Positions 45,964-54,698 of a stretch of DNA of 64,000 nucleotides are shown here, in pieces; position 1 is the first letter of the stretch; the number at the start of each line of letters is the position of its first letter. The stretch is from Stenotrophomonas rhizophila (GTDB lineage: Bacteria > Pseudomonadota > Gammaproteobacteria > Xanthomonadales > Xanthomonadaceae), in contig NZ_RJKV01000001.1 in NCBI RefSeq assembly GCF_003751305.1, positions 124,001-188,000 on the forward strand, read 5' to 3'. Both the position numbers and the translations under genes were made by a program. Below the pieces are notes generated by a model. It worked only from the letters and a program-made list of their open reading frames with translations, was not told the origin of the DNA and made no database searches.

Positions 45964-46851
45964 TTACCAATCACCGCCCAACAACGCCTCGGCCAGCACC
46001 TGCAGCTTCGGCGACGCCTGTCGCGAGGGCGGGTACACCAGCGACAGCACCCGGCTGCGGCCCTCGAAGGGCTGCAGCACCCGCTGCAGCCGCCCGTCGG
46101 CCAGCGCATCGGCCACCGCGAAATCCATCACCTGCACGATGCCGATCCCGGCCAGCGCCCCTTCCACCAGCGGATCGCCGCTGTCGAACACCATCCGCGC
46201 CGGCGGCGTGAACTCGCGCAGCTGGCCCTCGGCCTCGCGGAACTGCCAATCCACCAGCCGCCCGCTGCGCAGATTGCGCACCGCCAGGCAGGCGTGATCG
46301 TGCAGCGCATCCACCGTCGCCGGTTCCCCGTGCTGCACGATGTAGGCGGGGGAGGCGACCGTGACCCAGTGCAACGGCCGCAGGGGGCGCGCCACCATGC
46401 GCACGTCGCTGATCGGCCCGGTGCGCAGTGCGGCATCGAAGCCTTCTTCGACCAGATCGACCAGCCGGTCGTTGAGCACCAGCTCGAACTGCAGCTGCGG
46501 ATGCGCCGCCATCAACTGCCCGGCCAGCGGCACCAGCACCTTGCGCCCGAACATCGAGGGCGCCGTCAGCTTCAACACGCCCGACGGCGTGGAGGGGCGA
46601 TCGCCCAGGCGGCGCTCGGCATCCTCCAGCCCGCTCAGCAGCGGCGCGCAGTGCTCGACGAACTGGCGGCCATCCGGGGTCAGGCTGACGTTGCGGGTGT
46701 TGCGGTGGAGCAGCCGCACCCCCAGGGCGCTCTCCAGCCGGCTGATCGCCCGTGACAGACCGGATTGGCTGATCCCCAGCTGGCCGGCGGCGACAGTGAA
46801 GCTGCGTGCTTCGGCCACCTGCACCAGCATGCGCACAGCGTTGAGGTCCAT
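45964..46851 (-). CDS. LysR-family transcriptional regulator
   Basis: 295 residues. Helix-turn-helix at MDLNAVRMLVQVAEARSFTV then QLGISQSGLSRAISRLE (1-42), followed by a LysR substrate-binding domain (KLTAPSMFGRKVLVP, FDAALRTGPISDVRMVARPL). It is divergent from an MFS exporter gene, 110 bases away, and probably controls it. The ligand is unknown. The intergenic dyad at 46872-46890 is a candidate binding site. Confidence 0.9.
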   Translation of the reverse strand: MDLNAVRMLVQVAEARSFTVAAGQLGISQSGLSRAISRLESALGVRLLHRNTRNVSLTPDGRQFVEHCAPLLSGLEDAERRLGDRPSTPSGVLKLTAPSMFGRKVLVPLAGQLMAAHPQLQFELVLNDRLVDLVEEGFDAALRTGPISDVRMVARPLRPLHWVTVASPAYIVQHGEPATVDALHDHACLAVRNLRSGRLVDWQFREAEGQLREFTPPARMVFDSGDPLVEGALAGIGIVQVMDFAVADALADGRLQRVLQPFEGRSRVLSLVYPPSRQASPKLQVLAEALLGGDW

Positions 46852-46871
46852 GGAACGCTCCGATTCATGCG

Positions 46872-46890
46872 GATATGCATGACAGATATC
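46872..46890. promoter_or_regulatory. Candidate LysR operator between lysR and MFS genes
   Basis: GATAT-GCATGACAG-ATATC, an inverted repeat close to the LysR gene start in the shared promoter region. Its dyad shape resembles LysR sites, but there is only one copy to judge. Confidence 0.35.
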
Positions 46891-46961
46891 GAAGTATCCG
46901 GGTTTATTTCTGCAGCGTCATCAATGAGACTGCCCACCTTCTTACGCAGTACCGAGTCGGC

Positions 46962-48407
46962 ATGACCTCCCCCCTGTCCCCCGCTGGCGCGCCGGCGCCC
47001 GCATTTCCACGCTTGGCCCTGGCCCTGCTGGCCACCGCCCAGCTGATCATCGCGCTGGACTCCACGATCATCTTCGTCGCCCTGCACGAGATGGGCGCGC
47101 AGCTGCGCATCAATGCCCAGCAGCTGCAGTGGATCGTCAGCGGCTACACCGTGGCGTTCGGCGGGTGCCTGCTGCTGGGCGGCCGTGCGGCCGATCTGCT
47201 GGGTCGCCGCCGGGTCTATCGGCTGGGCATGGCGCTGTTCGCGCTGGCCTCGCTGGTCGGTGGTTTCAGCACCAGTGCGTGGCTGCTGATCGCGGCCCGC
47301 GCGGTGCAGGGCATCGGCGCGGCGTTGCTGTTCCCGGCCACGCTGGCGCTGATCAACACGATCTACGCCGAAGGCGCGCCACGCAATCGCGCGCTGGCGA
47401 TCTGGTCGATGGCCAGCGCCGGCGGCCTGGCCTTGGGCACGCTGCTCGGCGGCGTGCTGACCCAGAGCTTCGGCTGGGCCTCGGTGCTGCTGGTGATCGT
47501 GCCGTTCGCCGGCGGCTGCGCGCTGCTGGGCGGCTGGTGGCTGCCGCGCGATCCTGCGCCGCTGGCGGGCCGCTCGTTCGATCTGGCTGGCTGCGTCACC
47601 GTGACCCTCGGCGGCAGCCTGCTGGTGACCACCCTGGTGCAGGGCCCGGAGTGGGGCTGGCTGGCGCCACGCACGCTGATCTGCCTGGTCGTGTCGGCAG
47701 TGATGCTGGCCGCCTTCGTGCAGATCGAACGCCGCAGCCGCGACCCGCTGATGCAGTTCTCGCTGCTGCGCCTGCGCAGCCTGCGTGCGGCGATGCTGCT
47801 GACCCTGCTGTTCATGAGCAGCTACGGCGTGCAGTACTACTTCCTGGCGCTGTACTACCAGGATGGCTACGGCTGGAGCGCGCTGCAGGCGGGCCTGGCG
47901 TTCCTGCCGCCGACCCTGGTGTGCACGTTCGGCATCCGCATCGCCGAGCGCATGCTCGCGCAGCGTTCGCCGCGTCAGGTGCTGACGGTGGGCATGCTGG
48001 CCGGCGCGATCGGCATCGCCGCGGTCGCCGTCGCGCTGCCGTACGGCGCGACCTACTGGGCGCTGGTGCCGGGCATCGTGGTGCTCAGCCTCGGCCAGGG
48101 CATCACCTGGACGGCGATGTGGATCGTGGCCGGGCAGGGCGTGCCCGCCGCGCAGCAGGGTGTGGCCTCGGGCATGGCTGCCACCGCACAACAGATTGGC
48201 GGCGCGCTGGGTCTGGCGTTGCTGGTGATGCTGGCCAACGCCGGTCGCGGCAGCGCCGCCGCCAGCAGTGAGGCGGCCCTGCAGGGCATGATCCATGCGC
48301 AGTACGGCGCGGCCCTGTTCGCGCTGCTGGGTATGGGCGTCGCGCTGTGGCTGCGGCCCCAGGAAGACGCTGCGGCCGCAGCGCCGGTGTGCGCGAATGA
48401 AGGATGA
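46962..48407 (+). CDS. MFS drug-efflux transporter, DHA2-like
   Basis: 481 residues, about 14 membrane helices. ALDSTIIFVALHEMGAQL in helix 1 matches the DHA2 motif D1 (LDxTIVNVALP), and GGRAADLLGRRRVYRLGMAL is motif A of the loop between helices 2 and 3. AVQGIGAALLFPATLALI is motif C-like. Likely exports toxic compounds using the proton gradient. ATG at 46962; divergently transcribed from a LysR regulator. The next gene starts 4 bases after its stop. Confidence 0.88.
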   Translation: MTSPLSPAGAPAPAFPRLALALLATAQLIIALDSTIIFVALHEMGAQLRINAQQLQWIVSGYTVAFGGCLLLGGRAADLLGRRRVYRLGMALFALASLVGGFSTSAWLLIAARAVQGIGAALLFPATLALINTIYAEGAPRNRALAIWSMASAGGLALGTLLGGVLTQSFGWASVLLVIVPFAGGCALLGGWWLPRDPAPLAGRSFDLAGCVTVTLGGSLLVTTLVQGPEWGWLAPRTLICLVVSAVMLAAFVQIERRSRDPLMQFSLLRLRSLRAAMLLTLLFMSSYGVQYYFLALYYQDGYGWSALQAGLAFLPPTLVCTFGIRIAERMLAQRSPRQVLTVGMLAGAIGIAAVAVALPYGATYWALVPGIVVLSLGQGITWTAMWIVAGQGVPAAQQGVASGMAATAQQIGGALGLALLVMLANAGRGSAAASSEAALQGMIHAQYGAALFALLGMGVALWLRPQEDAAAAAPVCANEG

Positions 48408-48411
48408 GGCG

Positions 48412-49122
48412 ATGACCGACCTGCTCACCCTTTGCCAGGCGCTTGAGGCGATCGCCGGATGCAGCAACGATCGTGACGTGTGGGACCGGTATGGCTGGGT
48501 CTATGCCACCGATGGCGACGAACGTGATGCGCGTTTCTGGTTGTCCGACCATGACGCTGAGCATGACGACCCCAGCGTGGAGGCATTCGCTGCCCAGCAT
48601 GCGCTGAGCACGTATCTGGAGGCCGCCACCTTCGCCGATGTGCTGGACGTGCAGAAGCGCCAGTGTCCGTTGTCCACGCTGGAGGACTACGCGCAGGCGC
48701 TGGCGTACTACAGCGAGTACGACGCGTTCGCGCAGGTGGCGGGCATCGATGAAGCCCTGGGCGAGGCGACGGCCGAGGCGCGACAGTCCGCGCGTGCGCT
48801 GGGCGTGGGGCGCGGGATTTTCGCCGCGTTCGACGTGGCGCTGGTGCAGTGCCCGGCATCGAAGGTGAAGGACGCTGCCCGCCTCGTTGCAGCGGTGCTG
48901 GATGTCCCGGTGGGCCGGGCGTTGGCGTTGTGCCGTGAGCTGCCGGTGGAACTCGGTCGCGACCTGGAGCGCCCGCGTGCCGCTGCCATTGCGGCGGACT
49001 TCCAGGCGGCCGGCATCACGCTGGAGATGCGGGGATACCGTGCGTTTCCGTGGATGGATGCGCCTGCGACAGTACGCCTCATGCCGCTGGCACTGCCTCC
49101 AGCTGCGGCTGCAGGGCGGTGA
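48412..49122 (+). CDS. DUF7716-like protein with a ribosomal L7/L12-like C-terminal domain
   Basis: 236 residues from the ATG at 48412. Residues 1-110 (VWDRYGWVYATDGD, RFWLSDHDAEHDD, TFADVLDVQKRQCPLSTLED then ALAYYSEYDAF) resemble small DUF7716-type proteins of unknown function. Residues 142-207 (VALVQCPASKVKDAARLVAA then LALCRELPVELGRDLERP, FQAAGITLEMR) follow the helix-loop-helix and final strand pattern of the L7/L12 C-terminal domain (K-ARLVxxx, A-LCRELPV-). Starts 4 bases after the MFS stop; its last 44 bases overlap the convergent gene. Confidence 0.6.
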   Translation: MTDLLTLCQALEAIAGCSNDRDVWDRYGWVYATDGDERDARFWLSDHDAEHDDPSVEAFAAQHALSTYLEAATFADVLDVQKRQCPLSTLEDYAQALAYYSEYDAFAQVAGIDEALGEATAEARQSARALGVGRGIFAAFDVALVQCPASKVKDAARLVAAVLDVPVGRALALCRELPVELGRDLERPRAAAIAADFQAAGITLEMRGYRAFPWMDAPATVRLMPLALPPAAAAGR

Positions 49123-49888
49123 AGATGCGCGCCAGCCGCTGCGCCCAGGCCTGCTGGCCGGCGGCATCGGCAATCAGGTCCTGGCGGATCTCCAGCTCCA
49201 CGTGCACCAGCCCGCGGCCTTCGCCATGCACCGGCACGGCATAGTCGCTGGTGCTGCTGACCGCGTAGGGCTGGTTGTCGCCCACCACCAGGTCACCTTC
49301 TTCGCGCAGCGCCTGCAGGAGCGGAAGCGCAAAGCGCGTGTCCCGGTGGTACAGCACGCCGGCATGCCAAGGCCGCACAGCGTCGTTCATCACCGGGGTG
49401 AAGCTGTGCATCATCACCAGCAACGTCGGCCGGGCCTGCGCCTGGCGCGTGTCCAGCTCGGCATCGATGCGCGCATGGTAGGGCGCATGGATCGCCTCGA
49501 TCCGCTGCTGACGCTGCAGCGGTGACAGGTGCTGGTTGCCGGGAACCACGGTCAGGTCGCTGACCGCCGGCATCAGCGTGGGCGAGGTCAACGGCCGGTT
49601 GCAGTCGATCACCAGTCGCGAGTAGGTCTGCGTGATCGCCCACGCATCGAGCAGGCGCGCCAGTTCAAGCGTGACGCCGGCGATGCCGATGTCCCAGCCG
49701 ATGTGGCGGTCCCGTTCGCGCTGCGGCAGGCCAAGGTCGGCCAATGCCGCCGGCACCCGCTGACCGGCGTGGTCGGCGATCAGCACAAACGACGAGCGGC
49801 CCTGCGCCTGATGCACGGTGAACGGCGCGGGGTCGGCCGGGCCCAGCAGTGATGCCCCGGTGTGCGGAGGAGCGAACGCATCAGCCAC
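49079..49888 (-). CDS. N-formylglutamate amidohydrolase
   Basis: 269 residues from a GTG at 49888. SSFVLIADHAGQRVP, HIGWDIGIAGV, YSRLVIDCNRPLTSPTLMP and MMHSFTPVMNDAVRPWH are hallmarks of the FGase/HutG family, with the zinc ligands His and Asp. HutG-type enzymes cleave N-formylglutamate in histidine catabolism, but no hut genes are nearby, so another formyl-amide may be the substrate. Overlaps the Nudix gene by 8 bases at the start and the DUF7716-like gene tail to tail by 44 bases. Confidence 0.88.
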   Translation of the reverse strand: MADAFAPPHTGASLLGPADPAPFTVHQAQGRSSFVLIADHAGQRVPAALADLGLPQRERDRHIGWDIGIAGVTLELARLLDAWAITQTYSRLVIDCNRPLTSPTLMPAVSDLTVVPGNQHLSPLQRQQRIEAIHAPYHARIDAELDTRQAQARPTLLVMMHSFTPVMNDAVRPWHAGVLYHRDTRFALPLLQALREEGDLVVGDNQPYAVSSTSDYAVPVHGEGRGLVHVELEIRQDLIADAAGQQAWAQRLARIFTALQPQLEAVPAA

Positions 49889-50432
49889 GCGGGGTGCCGT
49901 CCAGATGGTGTTCGATCATCCACAGGCCGGCCCACAGCTTGGCGTCCAGTTCATAGCCCTGGCCCATCTTCTCGACCAGCCACGCGGCGGCGCGGGCGCG
50001 CGGGATCTCGTGCACGGTGATGTCTTCGCTGGCATCGCCGCCGCCCTCACCGACCTTGCGCAGGCCGGTGGCACGTACGAAGGCGATCTTTTCGCTGCTG
50101 GCCCCGGAGGAGGTCGGACCGATCATCAGCACCTCGGCGTGATCGGCGGTCCACCCGGTTTCTTCCTCCAGCTCGCGCACGGCCGAGACCTCGATCGACT
50201 CGCCGGCATCGATGTCGCCGACCAGGCCGGCCGGCATTTCGATGGTCCTGGCCTGCAGCGGCACGCGGAACTGTTCGACGAACAGCACGGTGTCATCCGG
50301 GGTGACCGCGATGATGATCGCGGCCAAGCCGCCAGCGTGGGTGCGCTCGCTGTACTCCCACGTGCCGCGCACGACCATGCGCTGGTACTTGCCTTCAAAA
50401 ACGACCTTCGGGGCTTGCGTATTGGGGCTCAT
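49881..50432 (-). CDS. Nudix hydrolase, ADP-ribose pyrophosphatase-like
   Basis: 183 residues. The Nudix box is exact: G-x5-E-x7-REUxEExGU in GDIDAGESIEVSAVRELEEE then TGW (residues about 72-94). FVEQFRVPLQARTIEMPAGL upstream of the box is typical of the ADP-ribose pyrophosphatase/NudE branch. It would hydrolyse ADP-sugars or dinucleotides. Its ATG overlaps the stop of the exonuclease gene upstream (ATGA), and its stop overlaps the GTG of the amidohydrolase gene; the three form a tight operon. Confidence 0.88.
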   Translation of the reverse strand: MSPNTQAPKVVFEGKYQRMVVRGTWEYSERTHAGGLAAIIIAVTPDDTVLFVEQFRVPLQARTIEMPAGLVGDIDAGESIEVSAVRELEEETGWTADHAEVLMIGPTSSGASSEKIAFVRATGLRKVGEGGGDASEDITVHEIPRARAAAWLVEKMGQGYELDAKLWAGLWMIEHHLDGTPRG

Positions 50433-51394
50433 GCGAACTCACTGGCAACGGAAGAGGAATCGGACAGGCCGGCGGCGGTGAACAGGCGGCGCCGGGTCAA
50501 CGGCCCGAACCGCAGTGCATCGCACAGGCCCTGCAGCATCTGTGCATCGGCCACGCCCCGGCTGAAATCCACGGCGGCGCCGTCCAGCGGCGCATCCAGC
50601 GCGATGGTGGTCAGCTGGCGCCACAGCAGCGCATGCTCGCGCTGTTCACGCAGGCGCACCGCCATCTGCGCTGCACCGCGCAGGCGCAGGAAAGGCACTT
50701 CATCCAGGCGCTCGTACAGCACGTCCAGGCTGCCGAAATGGGCCAGCAGCACCGCGGCGGATTTGGCCCCGACCCCGGTCACGCCGGGGATGTTGTCGAC
50801 CGCATCACCGCACAGCGCCAGGTAATCGGCGATCTGGTGCGCATGCACGCCGTGGCGGGCCTTGACCCCGGCCATCCCCCAGCGCTGGTTGCGCGCGTAA
50901 TCCCACTGCTCGTCATGCTCGAACAGCAGCTGCGAGAGGTCCTTGTCGGCGGAGATGATCACCCCGCGCATGCCGGCATCCCGGCGTGCATGCAGGGCGC
51001 TGCCGATCAGGTCATCGGCCTCGTACTCATGGTGGGCCAGCACGGCCAGGCCAAGCGCGGTGCACAGCGCCTTGCAGTGGGCGAACTGGCGGCGCAGCGC
51101 GTCGGGCGCGGGGTCGCGGTTGGCCTTGTAGGCGGCGTAGATCCGGTGCCGGAAGCAGCTGTCCAGGGCTTCATCGAAGGCGATGGCGATGTTGGCGGGG
51201 CGTTCGCGCTCGAGCAGGTCGAGCAGGAAGCGCGCGAAGCCGTGCACGGCATTGGTCGGCCAGCCCTGCTGATCCTGGAACTCATCGGGCATCGAATGCC
51301 ACGCGCGGAACACGTACAGACTGGCGTCGACCAGGTACAGCGGCGCACGCAGCGGCGGGGGCGCCATGCCGGGGCCGGCGGGAAGGGCGGACAT
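50429..51394 (-). CDS. 5'-3' exonuclease / flap endonuclease (Xni-like)
   Basis: 321 residues. PLYLVDASLYVFRAWHSMP, IAIAFDEALDSCFRHRIY then AAYKANR, AHHEYEADDLIGSA and VIISADKDLSQLLFEHD carry the acidic metal residues of the PolA-type 5'-nuclease domain. ALCGDAVDNIPGVTGVGAKS is the helix-hairpin-helix. It is a stand-alone 5'-3' nuclease, related to ExoIX (Xni), acting on flaps or primers. One base separates it from the nitroreductase stop-start junction. Confidence 0.9.
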   Translation of the reverse strand: MSALPAGPGMAPPPLRAPLYLVDASLYVFRAWHSMPDEFQDQQGWPTNAVHGFARFLLDLLERERPANIAIAFDEALDSCFRHRIYAAYKANRDPAPDALRRQFAHCKALCTALGLAVLAHHEYEADDLIGSALHARRDAGMRGVIISADKDLSQLLFEHDEQWDYARNQRWGMAGVKARHGVHAHQIADYLALCGDAVDNIPGVTGVGAKSAAVLLAHFGSLDVLYERLDEVPFLRLRGAAQMAVRLREQREHALLWRQLTTIALDAPLDGAAVDFSRGVADAQMLQGLCDALRFGPLTRRRLFTAAGLSDSSSVASEFA

Positions 51395-51395
51395 C

Positions 51396-51971
51396 TCAGC
51401 CCTCCCAGTCCTGCAGCAGCGCGACCGGGTCCGGGCGCTCGCGTTCGGGAACGGCGGTCTTCGGCGTGCCGATATGGATGAAGCCGGCGATCTGCTCGCC
51501 CTCGGCCAGGCCCAGGTGGGCGTGCACGGCCGGGTCGAAGGCCATCCAGGCGGTCAGCCACTGCGCGCCGAAGCCAAACGCCTGCGCGGCCTGCAGCAGG
51601 GCGAAGCAGACGCAGCCGGCGGTCATCAACTGCTCCGCCTCGGGCACCTTGGGGTTCGGGCGCGGGCTGGCGATGACGGTGATGATCAGTGGGGCATGGG
51701 AGAACCGTTGGCGATCCTTGTCCAGCTGGGCAGGCGACACCTGGGGGTCGCGCTGGACGGCGCGCTCGGCCAGGAACGCGCCCAGACTGTGACGCGCATC
51801 GCCAGCGATCCGCAGGAAGCGGTACGGCACCAGTTTGCCGTGGTCGGGCACGCGCACGGCGGAGGTGAGCATCCGCAGCAGGGTGTCCGGATCCGGACCG
51901 GGGTCGCCCAGTTGCTTGGCGGGGACCGAACGGCGGGCGTCCAGGGCATGCAGCGCGGGGGGAACGGACAT
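51396..51971 (-). CDS. Nitroreductase-family flavoprotein
   Basis: 191 residues. RRSVPAKQL at the start, TSAVRVPDHGKLVPYRFLRI binding FMN, APLIITVIASPRPNPKVPEA then EQLMTAGCVCFALLQAAQAF, and GFGAQWLTAW are nitroreductase (YdjA-like) motifs; the small size fits YdjA. It reduces nitro groups or quinones using NAD(P)H. On the minus strand TATAAT (52007-52002) lies 31 bases upstream and looks like its -10 box. First gene of a probable four-gene run ending with N-formylglutamate amidohydrolase. Confidence 0.87.
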   Translation of the reverse strand: MSVPPALHALDARRSVPAKQLGDPGPDPDTLLRMLTSAVRVPDHGKLVPYRFLRIAGDARHSLGAFLAERAVQRDPQVSPAQLDKDRQRFSHAPLIITVIASPRPNPKVPEAEQLMTAGCVCFALLQAAQAFGFGAQWLTAWMAFDPAVHAHLGLAEGEQIAGFIHIGTPKTAVPERERPDPVALLQDWEG

Positions 51972-52001
51972 GGTCTCTCAATCAGGCTTCACGATGCCCC
52001 G

Positions 52002-52007
52002 ATTATA
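52002..52007 (-). promoter_or_regulatory. -10 box TATAAT of the nitroreductase operon
   Basis: A consensus TATAAT read on the minus strand, 31 bases before the nitroreductase ATG. The shared 331-base region 51972-52302 also holds a perfect dyad GTGATG-AA-CATCAC at 52064-52077 that could bind a regulator; I see no gene in it. Confidence 0.5.
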
Positions 52008-52302
52008 GTCGTCCGTGTTTGTGACACGGTCTTGGGCGATCTCGGTGCAATTTGCGACAAAGCGTGATGAACATCACCTAATCAGCGGACTTCCTTCACG
52101 TGGCTGTACTCGCTTCCACGTCCTGCTGCGCTTACGATACAAGGCCTGCCGGGTCACCGGTAATGAGGTCTAACGTGTCGACTGTTTCACTGTCTCTGAC
52201 CGGTCGGCCGGCCTATCCTCCGAACGCGGGCGCATGGGGTGCGTCGACGTTCGTTGTATCCATGTTCTACTCAGTACCTGTGAAGGTGGGGAGCCTTCTC
52301 GC

Positions 52303-54627
52303 ATGATCGCCACGCCCAATGTAGGGGGGCACCCGGGCCGTGACCCGGCGTTGTTGAAGATGGCCCGTGAGGCCGTGCTGCCTGGGCTGATCGAGTCGTT
52401 CTCGACGGTGCTGGCGCGCTTCGACGACGTGCTGTTCGACCGTGCCGGCACTGCCGGCGCGTCGCAGTTGCTGTTCCTGGATGGCATGCGCGAACTGCGC
52501 CGCCGCCGGGACGACATCGTGGCCGGGTTCCGCACTCACCTGGAGCAGGGCTGGGAGGCGCTGGAGCGGGGCGACCCGCTGTCGGCCGAAGCCACCTTGG
52601 CCGGTCAGATCGAGGATGGCCTCAGCCTGGTCCCTGAACACGTGCTGGAATCCCGCCTGGCGGTGCGCAACTTCGCCACCGTGCTGCTGCGTGACTTCAA
52701 GCCGGTGCTGTCGCGGCTTGACCGCCGCCTGGGCGCGATCGCCGGTGGTGTCGAGCTCAACGCCGATACCAATCCGATCAGCCCCGAGCATATCGGCGTG
52801 GCCATCCACGAGGCCTTCGCCGATTGTGAACTGGCACCGGAAGTGCGTCTGGTGCTGATCAAGCTGTGCGAGCGCGATCTGCAGCAGCCGATCGGCAAGC
52901 GCTACGAGAACCTGGATGAACAACTGGCCGCTGCGGGTGTGATGCCGCAGATGGCCGCGCGGCGGCCACCGCCGCGCGGATCGTCGCCGCCGCCGCGCCC
53001 CGAGCGCGAGGCCGGGGTTGACGGTTTCGATGCCGACACCGCGTTGGGCGGCACTGCCGAGGAGGGCCAGGCACCGGCCTGGGCCCGCCGCTTCGCCGAT
53101 CGCTGGGCCGAGAGCCGCGGCCGCCTTCAGGGCGCCCAGACCGGGCATCAGGACCTGTCCGGCGATGCGGGAGACAGCCTCGGCGGCAACCAGGGCATGC
53201 TGCTCGATGCCCTGCACGAACTGCTGCAGCAGACCCGCCATGTGCGCGAAGACGCCACGTCGGCGGCCAGCGTCGCGGTCGGCCAGCAGCGCCCGCTGAG
53301 CCAGCGCGAAATGATGTCCGTGCTGTCGCTGCTGCAGGCCACGCCCAGTGCGACCCTGCGCGCGGCGATCGGTGAAGACGGTGAGTCGCTGGCGCAACGG
53401 CTGAAGAGCGAAGTGCTGTCCGGCGCGACCCGGCTCGGGGTCGATCCCGCGCAGGCGCGGCTGGACCCGCAGGACGAAGACGCGATCGATCTGGTCGGCA
53501 TGCTGTTCGATGTGATGCTGGATGAGCGCGACCTGGAGGGCCGCTCGCGCGAGCTGATCGGCCGGCTGGTGGTGCCCTTCGTCAAAGTCGCCATGCTCGA
53601 CCGCCGCATGTTCGTGCAGAAGACCCACCCGGCGCGCAAGCTGCTCAACTCGCTGGCCGAGGCCTGCGAAGGCAACACCGGCGAGAGCCAGGCCGAGCGC
53701 GTTCTGATGGGTAAGGTCGAGGAGATCATCGAGCGCCTGGTGGCCGAGTTCAACGAGAACCTGGCGATCTTCCTGACCCTGGAAGAAGAATTCCGCGAGT
53801 TCCTGACCCAGCACCGGCGCCGTATCGAGATCGCCGAGCGCCGTGCCGCCGAGACCCAGCGCGGCCAGGAAAAGCTCGAAATGGCGCGCCAGCGCGCCAG
53901 TACCGAACTGGACCGGCGGATTGGCGACACCACCTTGCCGCAGGCGATCGGTGAATTCCTGCGCCAGCCCTGGCAGCACCACCTGACCCTGACCGTGCTG
54001 CGCGAAGGCGAAGACGGCGCCTCGGTCGGTGAGGCACTGAGCCTGGCCGATGGCATGCTGGATGAGGTGGCCGAGGCGCGCCGGCATATCGTCGGCAAGC
54101 CGTGGCTGCAGGCTTGGCACCCCGCGCTGCGCAAGGTCTTTGCCAGCGTCGGTGTGCATGCCGACGCGGCCACCAGTGCCATCGATGCGCTGCACGATAC
54201 CCTGCAGGGCATCGCCGAATCGCGCCCCGAGCTGGAACGCGCGCTGCCCGAACTGCCGCAGGTCGCGCTGCCCTCGCCACCGGCGCAGGAATCGGCGGCG
54301 GTGGAGCTGGGCAGCAAGGTGGATGTCAGCGATTTCGACAATGCCGATGCCGACCGCTTCCGCGGCCTGGAAATCGGCAGCTGGCTGGATTTCGTCGACA
54401 AGGACGGCAAGGTCCAGGCGGGCAAGCTGTCCTGGGTGAGCCCGATTTCCCAGCGCCTGCTGTTCGTCAACCGGCGCGGGGTACGGTTCTGCGTCGCCTC
54501 GCCGGAAGAACTGGCCGTGATGGTGCGCCTGGGGCGCCTGCGCGCGCATATCGACGATGGCGCCTTCGACAGTGCCATGCAGGGCGTGATCGATCGCCTG
54601 GATACCAAGAACGCCACCGTGCATTGA
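52303..54627 (+). CDS. DUF1631-family large protein
   Basis: 774 residues from the ATG at 52303, GGGGAG 9 bases upstream. Predicted soluble, acidic, with long helical stretches (LEEEFREFLTQHRRRIEIAE then RRAAETQRGQEKLEMARQRA) suggesting coiled coil. It contains the VVPFVKVAMLDRRMFVQKTH then PARKLLNSLAEACEG block of DUF1631. The C-terminal domain (IGSWLDFVDKDGKVQAGKLS, LLFVNRRGVRFCVASPEELA) looks like a PilZ-type beta-barrel. It is often annotated as thymidine-phosphorylase-like by error; function unknown. The 331-base region upstream contains a dyad. Confidence 0.85.
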   Translation: MIATPNVGGHPGRDPALLKMAREAVLPGLIESFSTVLARFDDVLFDRAGTAGASQLLFLDGMRELRRRRDDIVAGFRTHLEQGWEALERGDPLSAEATLAGQIEDGLSLVPEHVLESRLAVRNFATVLLRDFKPVLSRLDRRLGAIAGGVELNADTNPISPEHIGVAIHEAFADCELAPEVRLVLIKLCERDLQQPIGKRYENLDEQLAAAGVMPQMAARRPPPRGSSPPPRPEREAGVDGFDADTALGGTAEEGQAPAWARRFADRWAESRGRLQGAQTGHQDLSGDAGDSLGGNQGMLLDALHELLQQTRHVREDATSAASVAVGQQRPLSQREMMSVLSLLQATPSATLRAAIGEDGESLAQRLKSEVLSGATRLGVDPAQARLDPQDEDAIDLVGMLFDVMLDERDLEGRSRELIGRLVVPFVKVAMLDRRMFVQKTHPARKLLNSLAEACEGNTGESQAERVLMGKVEEIIERLVAEFNENLAIFLTLEEEFREFLTQHRRRIEIAERRAAETQRGQEKLEMARQRASTELDRRIGDTTLPQAIGEFLRQPWQHHLTLTVLREGEDGASVGEALSLADGMLDEVAEARRHIVGKPWLQAWHPALRKVFASVGVHADAATSAIDALHDTLQGIAESRPELERALPELPQVALPSPPAQESAAVELGSKVDVSDFDNADADRFRGLEIGSWLDFVDKDGKVQAGKLSWVSPISQRLLFVNRRGVRFCVASPEELAVMVRLGRLRAHIDDGAFDSAMQGVIDRLDTKNATVH

Positions 54628-54698
54628 CCCCGGGGGCCACCCTGGCCTGACGATCAGGTTACGATCAGCCCACAATCCGCTGATCGTCGGGGACAGGC

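Noticed and set aside
46680..48467. 595-residue minus-strand frame across the MFS gene
   Set aside because: Antisense, rich in Gln/Arg/His, and it joins the MFS antisense to a shifted frame of the LysR gene.
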